This document shows, in pieces, positions 12,701 through 21,842 of a stretch of 64,000 nucleotides of DNA. The stretch's first letter is position 1, and each line of letters starts with the position of its first letter. The stretch spans positions 14,699,001 through 14,763,000 of the forward strand of contig JANTQA010000070.1 of NCBI GenBank assembly GCA_027625915.1, read 5' to 3'. This stretch comes from Anaeramoeba flamelloides (Eukaryota > Metamonada > Anaeramoebidae). Made by a program: the position numbers and the translations under genes. Below the pieces are notes generated by a model. It saw only the letters and a list, made by a program, of their open reading frames with translations, had not been told where the DNA came from and ran no database searches.

Positions 12701-12903
12701 TCCTCTTGTAAATTTTTTTTGTCTTGTAAAATGATCTTGAGTAGTAATTGAATTGCTTTTTCTTTTGGAGACCATTTGGATCGAGTTTTTTTTTTTTTTG
12801 GAGTTTGGAAGAACATTTTTTTTTTTAGTTTGTTTTGTTTCTTTTCATTTTCTGTTTCACTTTTACTTCCTTGATGAATTTGATCTTTTCTTTTCCTTGA
12901 CAT
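9766..12903 (-). CDS. CRN-type coiled-coil / PD-(D/E)xK-like / protein kinase protein
   Basis: A single uninterrupted 1045-codon frame starting MSRKRKDQIHQG. Residues 1-45 are basic (possible nuclear targeting); about 45-235 form a K/E-rich coiled coil. About 300-590 hold a nuclease-like module with candidate acid D388 in KPDFLIV and E506-x-K508 in IFEVKLP, resembling PD-(D/E)xK folds; the 118-residue spacing is longer than usual. A protein kinase domain follows: glycine loop GKGSYAFVYK (G621-G623), lysine K695 in VLILKQF, catalytic HRDLRVANIMV (D839) and DFD at 905-907 in place of DFG. A GKGKGK insert lies between loop and lysine, and a D/E-rich insert lies near 865. A nuclease-like domain before a kinase matches one architecture described for Crinkler effectors in eukaryotes. 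All key kinase residues are present, so activity is plausible. A broken relative lies at 42661-44740. Physiological role unknown. Confidence 0.8.
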   Translation of the reverse strand: MSRKRKDQIHQGSKSETENEKKQNKLKKKMFFQTPKKKKTRSKWSPKEKAIQLLLKIILQDKKNLQEDKEELKEDKKNLRGMRVELLKLHENFQKLQEKKEKIEKKLNKIFFQIAKEKQNDFFKDYKKLNELIKNEKKRFGDEVIDWLNKMDKFLDDKNIDLNDLFYFTQEQNKLFKQIGNNEKQIKETKKEIKEKKKQILEQEKEIKEKEKQIKEKEKEIKEKEQEILEQQEKEIQNNFTNLSLKDSNSASDFKSSSEISQIKGTPSKNSSSSTINVPTYGPIPIRDIQEYFQKFDLKIIEKIVHSLNNQNQNQNHNKYKNKIDKSNKIFKNSKRLTEISKGKYEKEKDFQIKLMDYFLHFEKDLDDIRFLWTGEIEQRAFYKDKPDFLIVDKSFQFSFERERNKRMDLFEWRLFTTSYQKFHKYFNKYINKSKKSKKSKKSKKRIRKEKEIIVSLPNEQMHVWNQLIEINKKDQNQFEKYLNYWRKFKNTCNKIPTNKILAIFEVKLPSSPKSQNKNNMKQKSFTNGVSQTANYCKILANSLSFLQTPIIGFLTDLNQLQVIYQEVESQKSPSKPPIISKLISSPIAFFSNPTNFQAKFFRLQKFKFNNFNYSISQCLGKGSYAFVYKLTRSKEINKSKQIEEKQFNKKQKQKPEKGKGKGKGKGKGKGKRKQTNNKEQKEKNIEPPKVLILKQFFGMDVYKILNNCKQEISNRKSLISKGFLDESFLYPKIKKAEGEGEGEGEGEMKPIEEQYFDNLNKLFFNLNDDNNDPILENFFLSTKLYHRIPGWVSYEWTQEKQKKLNKANNLPNFNHKKFWLAIIDMVQELHSLNYFHRDLRVANIMVEKKENTIKNNKIDNHDDKDNDDDEDEDEDDDQKNFTTTKKNTNTTNVSIFDYIPKLVDFDSAYLKTDQQDQFHGGTCCLGPRCMIEKQSHKKYQFSISDDLEILINSFLNFYTNEQIFYIPNDKRYKYSDYETYVNDVIERFDKYFNTKTDQKKKQKTKKEILYINDLLSKRYRKKWLNYKEIKEFITFFFSKFYYKD

Positions 12904-13859
12904 TAGTTAAAAAATTGATAAGAAAGGAGTTAAAAAAAAAATAATAATCAAGAAGGGAGGGAAATAAATGAAAAAACAGCTTTACCTAGTGAGAATAGAT
13001 ATTCTTTTCTAGAACTTTCCAAGTCTTTAAATACCAAACACAACTTTTTTTAGAATTTATTTATTTTATTTTTTTAACGAATACTTTTTTATTTTAGAAA
13101 TCACCAAAATAGAAAAGTCAAGCACACAAATCGAAAAAAAAAAAAAAATCACAAAATTCAGTCTGATTCAAGTTTTTAACTGTTGAGAAAGTTTCTATGA
13201 ATTACTCTTACAATTATGAAAAAACTTGATTGATTTCTATGTTTCTGTGATTTCTGCTAAAAGTTGAGTATTTCAAACACTCACTCATTTAATAAATGGA
13301 ACCAAATTTTAAAAGATCCCACACATACACCTATCTGAGTTTTTACCTTGAGTTACTTGAATTGTTTATCTTTCTCCACAATTCAGATCAATTCTTAGAA
13401 AGTCTTTTTAACTTGTTTGTATTGTTTTTTGATTTTAGGATTGAAGTTTCTCAAACAATATATTTATTGAGGGTGTTATATTGGTTTGGTTTATTGAAGA
13501 AATCACATTTCAAAAGAATTATAACATATTTGTGTCAATTTTTATTGATAATTATTGTTATTTGTGTTGTTTAGTTTCATTTCTTTTCGTTTCGTTTCTC
13601 TTAAAACGAAATTGTTTGTTTGAAGATAATTTGAAGTTGAGGTGTTGTGGAAAAGATTTTGGGGGAATTTTTCATTGGACAATCAAAGAATAATAAAATT
13701 TGGAAAATGGAGTCAATTCTTTGTGATTAAGGAGTCAGTTTTTTGATTAAGGGATCAGTTTCTGTGATTTCTGTGATTTCTGTGATTTTTCTCTCTCTAC
13801 AACACTACAAGGAAAAGAAAAAAGTGCTATATACTCTAAAATATTAACCAAACCCCCTT
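12904..13859. other. upstream region of the CRN-type gene
   Basis: The presumed promoter side of the minus-strand gene at 9766-12903. It holds F/L-rich frames that are probably not genes and a short run of TCTGTGATT repeats (about 13757-13790) that also occurs in the arms of the inverted repeat at 47744-47896. Confidence 0.4.
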
Positions 13860-14612
13860 AAAAATTTTGTTTAAAAAAAAGATCTTTAACGAAGAGAATT
13901 TTTTGATTAATTTTTGATTAATTATTTTCTCAAAAATAATATTTATTCCCATTTTGAAAAAAATAAAAAAATAATTTAAAACTGGTGAATATTTTCCCTT
14001 TCACTTCTATTAATCCAACTTGACTCTATAAAGTACTCATTTTTTTCAATAATTATTTTTTTGTAAAAATAGTTCTTATTCTTTTCTTTTATTATTTTGA
14101 ATCTGAAAAAATTTTTTGGAATGATAATTTGGGAATACTTAAAAAAACTTCAAATTCAACAAAAACTAAAGAATGTAAACTCAAAAAGTAGATCCTTGAA
14201 AAAAAGAATGGTATAAGAAAAGAAAGAAAATATTTTATTAAGAGTAAAGCATATATTGCATATTTTTTTCGAATCAAACTATTTTTTCGTGCAAATCCAA
14301 AAAAAACTTTTTAGGTTTATTTTTCAAACTATTTTTTGTAGATCTTCCACAAACATAACAAGGTTTTGCTTTCTTGCTCATTTTTTGTATTTTTGAGAAA
14401 AGATGAAAAAAATCAACTTTCAAAAAAGCGAAAAAAAAAATATTTTTTTTATTTTAATAAAAACAATAACTAAATTTAATGAATGTCATTTAGCGTGATT
14501 TCATAAATATACAAAGAAGTTTTTCACTTTGATTTCAAATCTTTGCAATTCGCAAAAAAAAAAAAAATAAAATAAAATCTACCTAAAAAATTTAATCGAG
14601 GTTATTCCCTGA
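13860..14612. mobile_element. copy of the TTAA-flanked element family
   Basis: About 750 bases align in the same orientation with 48850-49606: shared stretches include AAAAAAGATCTTTAA, TTTCACTTCT, CTTGACTCTATAAAG and AATTTAATGAATGTCATTT. The right end, TACCTAAAAAATTTAAT followed by a degenerate ATTCCCT, matches the inverted repeat of the full element. The left end is lost or unrecognisable. Both copies keep a 35-codon minus-strand ORF. Confidence 0.65.
14274..14381 (-). CDS. 35-residue zinc-ribbon-like ORF of the TTAA element
   Basis: Reads MSKKAKPCYVCGRSTKNSLK and ends LHEKIV; the copy at 49253-49360 has the same length and differs at few positions (there the second Cys is changed, FSGRP for VCGRS). 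CxxC with basic flanks suggests the start of a zinc-binding, possibly DNA-binding domain. Equal length in both copies may mean selection, or simply shared descent with little time to decay. Probably the stub of a larger transposon protein. Confidence 0.3.
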   Translation of the reverse strand: MSKKAKPCYVCGRSTKNSLKNKPKKFFLDLHEKIV

Positions 14613-15090
14613 AATAAAAAACTAAAAAAAAATTTAAAAAAATATTATCTACAAAAACCCCAAAAAAAATTAAAAAAAAAAAACTTGCAAATAAAAATTG
14701 AAAAAAAAAATTGAAAAAAAAAATTGAACAAATTATTACGTTTTAATTTTTTGGTTTTCTTCATGATATTCCAATGTGTCTTCCCTCCCAAGTTCTTCTA
14801 TGATCAAATATCCCCAGTTCATCTTCTTTTCTTCTTCTTCTATGGTATCAATGGCATTGACAGTGTGTATATCATTTTCCTAAGTGTTACAATTGGTGAC
14901 GCTGCTCGATTCTCTAATCTGAGTAGACATAAGGCTTTTCAATATTTAAAATTTAAAAAGAGAAATATAAAGGAATAAAAAAAAAAAAAAATGATTAAAT
15001 TAATCTCAATTTAATCAATTTAACTTTATTCTAACTCATAAAATAATCTTTTGGTTATTATCCTATTTTTTTTTTTTTTTTTCATTTTCT

Positions 15091-15124
<34 letters not shown>

Positions 15125-15480
15125 TTTTTCTTTTTTTTTTTTTTTTTTTTAACTTTTTTTTAACTTTTTTTATTAGAAAAATAAAAAAACATACTATGAA
15201 AAGAGGCTCGTAATTGGCCATATTTGATTCTGGATTTAAGATTCAAAAGCGAGGATTACAAATATAAATGAAAAAAGGGTCTCCTAAGCGGAGGGCAAAT
15301 ACACCTATTTTCAGCACATTTATTTAAAACCACTTAACCACCAATTATAGTAAATCAATTGCTCTTAGTTTCTTCTTTGTTCTTTTTTTTTTCTTTTTTT
15401 GGTAAATACTTTCTCTTTTTTATAATTTTTTTTAAATGTTTAAAAAAAAACGAAAAAAAAACCTGATCAAAGTTCCAGCT
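14613..15480. other. intergenic with poly-T tracts
   Basis: Long T tracts fill 15069-15165. The patch 14750-14960 is less A/T-extreme and carries an 84-codon plus-strand frame (14724-14978), but the translation is F-rich, without recognisable motif, so no gene is claimed. Confidence 0.4.
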
Positions 15481-15602
15481 TCACATTAGGGACTTTACTA
15501 GTCCCTAATGTGAAAATATCTTCTAATTTGGCCAAATTAGGCCTCCTAATTTTATACTATATTTGGATTCCAGAGTTGGTACTAACCCAACCTGGAATCC
15601 AA
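15481..15602. repeat. two short perfect hairpins
   Basis: TCACATTAGGGAC at 15481-15493 pairs with its complement at 15501-15513 (13-bp stem, 7-base loop). TTGGATTCCAG at 15563-15573 pairs with CTGGAATCCAA at 15592-15602, with further inner pairing. The loop-proximal ACTAGTCCCT resembles the terminal repeat GGGACTAGTC of the TTAA family at 48668, which may mean a solo end pair. Confidence 0.5.
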
Positions 15603-15705
15603 CATTGAAACTCCTCACCACACACCAAAAACCACACACAAACACTACATAACACACACACACACATACACAAACACACACACAAACACACACAAACACA
15701 CACAC
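15603..15705. repeat. CA-rich microsatellite
   Basis: Imperfect CACACA tract with ACACAAACAC variants. The Cys/Val frame on its minus strand is a by-product. Confidence 0.8.
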
Positions 15706-16480
15706 ATCTACTGCATAGACCAGAACTTCAAGGTGATTATAATTTATATTAGATGAAATTTAAATTATCAAATAATATTTTTATATATAATTTTATTATT
15801 TAATAATTCGAAAATGGTAGAATAAAAATCAACTATATTAAGATAAATATATTATTCTTAATTGTTTTATAAATTTTTAATTATTAATTATTGCTGCTAT
15901 ATTTTTTATCTTAATTTTATTATATTGTTTTTTAATATTGACCACCATATTTGCTAGTCAATTCAATAAATAAAATAAATTATTTAAAAAAAATTTTTTT
16001 TTTTTTTTTTATTACTGATTAATGTCTAAAGTTGCTTATCAAAACAACTGTTTAGATATATGTGTATTTATTTTTAGTTGATTATGAGTCTTAAATATAC
16101 CTTTCCCGATAAATATCGAGTCATTTTTTTTTTTAATAAATTTGAGGTTTTTTTTTTTTGATTTTTTTTTTTTTGGTGATTAATTAACCCGATATACTTT
16201 CAATTTTAAATATATATATATATATATAACTCTTGTAAAAAACTTTTTTTGTAGCCTAGGATATCTCCTTTCACATTTTTTTCTTGTGAAAGGAGGGGAC
16301 GTTTTTATCTGATTGTATTATGATAAAATCATGAATTTTCTGACTAAAAAAAAATTCTAAAAAGTTGAAATCAATTTTTTTAAAAATTGCTTTTTATGGT
16401 GAAAAATGAATTTTCCTGGTGGTAAATATTGATTAAAAACCGGGGACGGATATTCACGTGCCATCATTGAAAAAAATAAT
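15706..16480. other. intergenic with one stable hairpin
   Basis: CTCCTTTCAC (16265-16274) pairs with GTGAAAGGAG (16286-16295) around an 11-base loop, followed by GGGGACG and a T run. Without a neighbouring gene its role is unknown. Nothing else is supported. Confidence 0.4.
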
Positions 16481-16686
16481 ATTACAGTCAGTTTCACTTT
16501 TAAGGCACAAACTTTCAACAAAATTTAAGGCACAAAAAATAATCTCAAATTAAGGCACAAAATTCAGATTCTAGTAAAAATAAATTGTAAAAAAAAAAAT
16601 TTGAAAATTTGTGCCTTAATTTGAGATTTTTTTGTGCCTTAAATTTCGTTGAAAGTTTGTGTCTTAAAAGTGAAACTGACTGTAAT
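16481..16686. mobile_element. MITE with ~75-bp near-perfect inverted arms
   Basis: TA followed by CAGTCAGTTTCACTTTTAAG on the left is mirrored by the complement and TA on the right. The arms carry three spaced copies of TTAAGGCACAAA. CAGT ends next to TA fit Tc1/mariner superfamily MITEs. The arms differ at very few positions, so insertion is fairly recent. No coding capacity. Confidence 0.8.
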
Positions 16687-17609
16687 AAAAATTTTTAATT
16701 TTTCAAAAAAAGTTCAAAAATTCAAAAATTCAAAAATTTAAAAAATTCATTAATTTCATTTTTTTTAATTTTTCTTTAAAAAAATTAATTTTCACTTAAA
16801 CTTACTATATTTAATCTAAACTTCTAAAAAAAATCATAAAAATTGATTTTAAATAAATAAAAAAAAAAAACATCTCAGTAAAAAAAAAAAATTACTATTA
16901 AAAATTTTAGTAAAAAAATTTTTTTTTATTCTGAGTTTTTTTCATTTTTCATTTTTTTTTTTTTTTTCTTTTTGGGTGTAGATATTTTTAAAAAAGAAAT
17001 TTTTATAGCACACAATATGTGTTTTTGAAAAAGTTAAAAACGAGCTCTGAAAAAAATTTTTTTTTTACTTGTAGTGTTGTGAATAACCCAGAATCCCAAT
17101 TTTTTTCAAAAGATAAAAATAATGAAAAACAAATACAAAGCTATTTAAATATACTTATTTTAAAAACCCTTGGGCTTTATCAAAGAAGGTCCAAATTACC
17201 ACAAGATGTTCATAATATTATAAAAAATATCTTCATGTGTTGCTAGCTGAAGAAGAACAATTACAAATTCAGCAAAAAAAAAAAGTATACACATGAAAGT
17301 TTTTTATTTAGACTTGAGGCCAAAGCGTTTAAAATTGATATTGAAAGCGAAAACTTCATGATAATTAAAAATAGAATCAGAGAAATATTAAAATTAAAAA
17401 AATTTAAACAAAATTCAAAGAAAAAAAAACATTAAGAGATTTTTTTAAAATCTGATAATTAAAAAAAATCAAAAGTTCTCTTTTGTAAAAAATTCAAAAA
17501 AATAAAATTCATTTTTATATAAAACGGGATAGTTATCTCCCCGTTTTACATTTTATTTGTTTTTTTTTAAAATTTTTCTTTCAAAAAAATAGAGTAAACC
17601 CCTTAATTT
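16687..17609. other. intergenic, weak ORF only
   Basis: A 75-codon plus-strand frame at 17019-17246 lacks an ATG start and any motif. A short hairpin, AAAACGGG with CCCGTTTT, lies near 17521-17547. No gene is claimed. Confidence 0.4.
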
Positions 17610-17910
17610 TAAAAATTGAAAAAAAAATTCAAGATCCCATGAAACTTAAAAATTATTGTTCCAAAAAAGCTCAAAATTAATATCAATATTTACTGATCTT
17701 TAAAAATTTACCATTTTTGAACAGTATTTTAAAGTACTTCATGAGTCTTCAATTTTTTTTTTTTGATGTTCCAAAAAGTTGAATAATAGCTCATTTAATG
17801 AAATTTTTTTTTGAATAATAGCTATTATTTCCAAATTTTTTTACAATAGAAAATAAGAATAGAAAAATCAATTGTATTTTATTTTGAATTTTATGGTAGC
17901 CTTGGAACGG
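17610..17910. repeat. dispersed repeat, copy 1 (copy 2 at 57150-57580)
   Basis: Shares TTCAAGATCCCATGAAA, TACTGATCTTTAAAAATTTA, AATAATAG.TCATTTA and GAATAGAAAAATCAATTGT with 57205-57575 in the same order and orientation. No protein is visible. Confidence 0.7.
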
Positions 17911-18321
17911 CTGTATATACTGATAAATTGTAATTTATGTTTGGAAATTTTTACCTGATTTTTCTTTTTGAAATTTTTATGCTCAAGCTTTGAATAAAGC
18001 ATTTTATGAAGTCAAGTGATAAGAAACTCGGTAAAATTAGTTATTCTTCAAACTATTCTTTGTCCTGTACTCTTTGATAAGAAACAGTTCGAAGATTTAT
18101 AAAAATGGTAATCGAACTAAAAATTTTTTGAAATTTATTAGAATTTATCAGTACTTATAGTAAAATGAAAAAATTGTTTTGAAAATATATATTTTATGGA
18201 CAAAGGATTTTAAAGAAGCGCTGTAGAAGAAAATATTATTTTTGAGAACTTGATGACTGCCAATTCAAAACAATTCATTAATTCAAAATTTTGATTTTTG
18301 TAAACATTCCAAAACAATAAC
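17911..18321. other. 3' flank of the conserved gene
   Basis: No separate feature is seen between the repeat and the stop of the gene at 18322. Confidence 0.5.
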
Positions 18322-19148
18322 CTACTTCTCAAAATCCTTTTTTGTCAGAATATAACCCCAGTGTTGTAAGGTTTGCCTACGTTTTGGGCTAATACTAAAA
18401 TCGTCCCATTTTGATTTCTTTTTTTTAATAAGATTGATCAATGCCTTCCGAAATCGACTGTTAGGCCCTGCAGTTCGTATCCATCGTTTCATCTGCCTTT
18501 GGTCGTCAGGGCCTCTTTTGCCGGAATAAAAATCACAGTACCATTGGACCCAACCATAAGGATGGTATTTTGTGATCCAGCCCTTTGATTCCCAAAATTC
18601 AAGGGTGGTGCCTACCTTCACTTTGTATTTGTTGACATTTTTATTGTAATCATCCCAAGGGGTTACTAGATTTTCCTTCGGAATTCCTTTCCACCATGTT
18701 GTTGGATATTTTTTGTATTGATTCCGGTATTGTTTTTCTGTTACAGATGAAGATATGGGCCTCCAATATGTGCCACCAAAACTTCCCATTGAAAAAATTT
18801 CATGAGGCGTAAGATTAGGTCTAAAATCTGGAAATTGATCAAAAATTACATCACCGTTTTGGTTTCTTTTCAATATTTGATTCTCTTTTGTCTGAAAAAA
18901 TCAAATAAAATATAATTAAAAAAAAAAAAAAAAAAAAAAAAACAAAAAGAAAACAATCACAAAATGTTAATCAATGAAGAAGTAATTCATAAATTAATTA
19001 CAGAATTTAATCTCCTTTTAGCTCCAAAGTTCTCTTGTTTTTTTGACATGTTCTTTTTAGATTTTTTTAATTGATCAGTTTTTTTATCACTTTTGTTGCC
19101 TTCCGATCCAAATTTTTTCCGTTTTCTTGAGGAACGAGAATGCTTCAT
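18322..19148 (-). CDS. conserved uncharacterised protein (RQTLQHWGY family), two exons
   Basis: Exon 1 runs from an ATG at 19148 to 19002 (49 codons); a 110-base GT-AG intron covers 19001-18892; exon 2 runs 18891-18322 and ends in TAG, giving about 238 residues with phase preserved. Exon 1 is extremely basic (SSRKRKK, KKSKKNMSKK), like a nuclear targeting head. Exon 2 holds the conserved core: FRPNLTPHEIFSMGSFGGTY, TTWWKGIP, NKYKVKVGTTLEFWESKGW, YGWVQWYCDFYSGKRGPDDQ and a final SPKRRQTLQHWGYILTKKDF. I recall this pattern from uncharacterised proteins of fungi, algae and large DNA viruses; no function is known to me. Within exon 2 no ATG precedes the core, which supports the upstream exon. No frame damage is seen, so it is probably active. 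Confidence 0.85.
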
Positions 19149-19645
19149 TGAACAATTATTTTGTTTTTTATTGTGTGTTAAAAGAAAAATTTAATGATCT
19201 TAAACTTAAAAAAATATATTTTTGACTGTCACCAATAGAAAAATTTTAAAAAGAGAAAACTAGTTGGACACGATATTTAATTGTGAATATAAATTAATTT
19301 TGAATTTCTTTTATTTTTCAACAAAAAATTTAAAATAAACTTCAATCAACTTAATTGGAATTTTAATTAAAATTATTGATCTTGTTCAAAATGTTTTTTC
19401 CGTGTATTACTGTTGTCTAAAAAAAATATCAAATCAACTTCATGGTAAAACATTAGGAAAAATTAACAAAATTCTCAAATTGTTTTGTGTATCTTTGACT
19501 TTGTTTCTCAACCAAATAAAAATCCAAAAATGAGGATGTTGATCAAAATTAAAAAAGAATTCGAAACATCCTATTAAACCTCATTCTAAACATATTGAAA
19601 TTCCAAAATTTGTGGTTTAATTGTCAAACTCTTGGTATTAATTTT
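19149..19645. other. 5' flank of the conserved gene
   Basis: Presumed promoter region on the minus strand. No distinct motif or second gene is recognised. Confidence 0.4.
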
Positions 19646-20043
19646 TGAAAATTAAATTAGCACTTTTTTTCACTTGACTGATCATTAACTAATATCAAGA
19701 AATTCCTTGATCTTTGGTTCTGAACATATTTTTTTGGAATAAGGTCCATGATTTCTCAAAAAGGAAAATGAAAAAAAAATTATTAAATTACTTGGAATTT
19801 ATCAGTAAAATCAACTTTTTCAGGAAAATTGATTATATGATTATTCTATGAATGTAAAATTAGCTTTTAGATTTTAAATACTGATAAATTCCAATTAATT
19901 TAATAATTTTTTTGTTAAATTTCCATTTTTGAGAAATCATGGACCTTATTCCAAAAAAATATGTTCAGAACCAAAGATCAAGGAATTTCTTGATATTAGT
20001 TAATGATCAGTCAAATAAAAAAAAGTACTAATTTAATTTTCAT
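19646..20043. mobile_element. foldback MITE with ~160-bp arms
   Basis: The left arm (19646-19810) is mirrored by the right (19878-20043): paired blocks include GATCATTAACTAATATCAAG, ATTCCTTGATCTTTGGTTC and TAAGGTCCATGATTTCTC. Few mismatches separate the arms. A 65-bp spacer lies between. It would fold into a long hairpin; no coding capacity. Confidence 0.75.
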
Positions 20044-20504
20044 AAGTTAGTATTGTAATTGTTTCAGTTAATATAATTTCAATAGTATATCTCTTAAATG
20101 ATTAACAAAAAATTGGAAGTTAAATATTTGTAAAATTATCAAGTTTCATACTACTTTACAATGAAATCAATTTGTCACTTTTTTTATATTTGTCACTTAT
20201 TTTTTACAATAGTTGTATTTTTGTTCAAATTAAATGTAGGATTTATTCAAAAATGTGTGAGTGGGGGTTTAAAATACTATATCTTGTTTTGTGGTTAAGC
20301 TGATTGAGTCTGTATTTATCTTTACAATTAAAAAAAAAAACTATTTTTTTCAGTCATCGCTATTTAGACTTGATCATATGATTTAAATTTCCATAAAAAC
20401 TATTATTTGTAAGATAGGCTATTAGTTGATCACAACATATTAAAAAAGAACGAAAAAAAAAAAAAAACAAGAATGTTCCATTTCATTCGGAAAAACCTTA
20501 AGCG
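20044..20504. other. intergenic, no gene seen
   Basis: Nothing beyond A/T-rich sequence is recognised. Confidence 0.4.
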
Positions 20505-20720
20505 ACTAGTCTAGATTAAATTTTTTTAGGTAAATTTAATAGAGATTTAGAATTTTTGTTGCCAATTACTTAGATTTGAAATCAAAAATGAAAAACTTCT
20601 TAGTATAGTATTGAAATCTTGCTAAATGACATTCATTAAATTTAGATATTGTTTTTTTAGAAATAAAACAATTTTCCATATTTCTCACTTTTTTGAAAGT
20701 TGCTTTTTTTTAACTTCACG
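20505..20720. mobile_element. end fragment of a TTAA-family element, inverted
   Basis: The reverse complement aligns with 14390-14612 and 49400-49600: GACTAGTCTAGATTAAAT, TTTTTTTAGGTAAATTTAAT, AAATGACATTCATTAAATTT and TTTTTGAAAGTTG recur. GACTAGTCT matches the terminal repeat of the full element. Only one end is kept. Confidence 0.6.
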
Positions 20721-21842
20721 AGAGTAAATATAAAACTCGTATCAAAATTTTTTGCCCAATAAATTCAAAATTTTCTTAAAATTCGATTTTTGGTGTTTAG
20801 AAGTCTCTAGGACGTCTAGTTTTCGAGATATTGCCCAAAACCAATTTTTTGTAAATTTTTTTATAATAGGCAATTGGTAGTAGTTTTTTTCGAATATTGA
20901 TTTGTAATAACTTGAAAAATAAAAGTGATCAAAAAAAAATGAAAAATCAAACTTGTTTATAAATTGTTTCTATAGTAGTTCCATATAGTTAAAAGTAAAA
21001 TTTAAGATTTTTTTTTAAAAAAAATAGGTGATATTACTATATTTACCAAAATACCAAATTTTCTGCTCCTTCCAGAGAAAAAACTACTTGGTTACCAGCA
21101 TTTATCCGAATTTTGGTACCTAAAGAAGATTTGTTCTTTTGAAAAAAAAAAAAAAAAAAAATTTGCGAGTAAATTCAGGTCGCAAACCTCATTACTTTAA
21201 TTTTACTCAGAAAAAAAATTGATTAATTCAAAAACAGCTTTAGGCGATTTCTATTTAACACTTGGACTCAGGATAAATTAACACTTAAAAACACAACAAC
21301 TAATATAGAAGTATATATTATAATATATATTCCCACTATTAAATAAAAATAAAAAAAAGTAAAAAATAAAAAAAAAATTTTTTTTGAAAATTTATTTTTT
21401 ATTCGAAAATTTACTATTAAAATGAGTACCAAATTAATAGTAAAAAATCAATTATTTTAATAGTAATTTGATTATTATTTTAAAAAAAGAAAAAATAATA
21501 ATCCAAAAGTATATATAAAATTTGAAATTTATTCTATATATGTTTTTTTAAAAGTTGATTGTATAATAATCATAACTAAAAAATAAAGAAATCAATAATA
21601 TTAATTATTCTTGACCAAACATAAAAAGATAGCAATTTTAGAACGTAGAAAGCCAATAAAATATGGGATCGCTATTCATCACCAAATCATCACCATTCTA
21701 TTGTATTTGAGTAAGAAAGTTTACCAAATACTGTAAAAAAAACTATAAAGAAAGCAAAAAATTAATTAAAAAAATGAAAATTATCAAATTTAATATAAAA
21801 AATATATACGTACATCATGAATATTTATCAGATTATATTTGT
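20721..21842. other. intergenic, no gene seen
   Basis: No supported frame or repeat. It lies on the 3' side of the transposase relic. Confidence 0.4.

Noticed and set aside
13296-13693. Two overlapping F/L-rich plus-strand ORFs
   Set aside because: No motif; typical of T-rich sequence upstream of the CRN-type gene.
15523-15705. Cysteine/valine-rich ORF
   Set aside because: Translation of a CA microsatellite.
17019-17246. 75-codon plus-strand ORF
   Set aside because: No ATG start, poly-F stretch from a T run and no recognisable domain.
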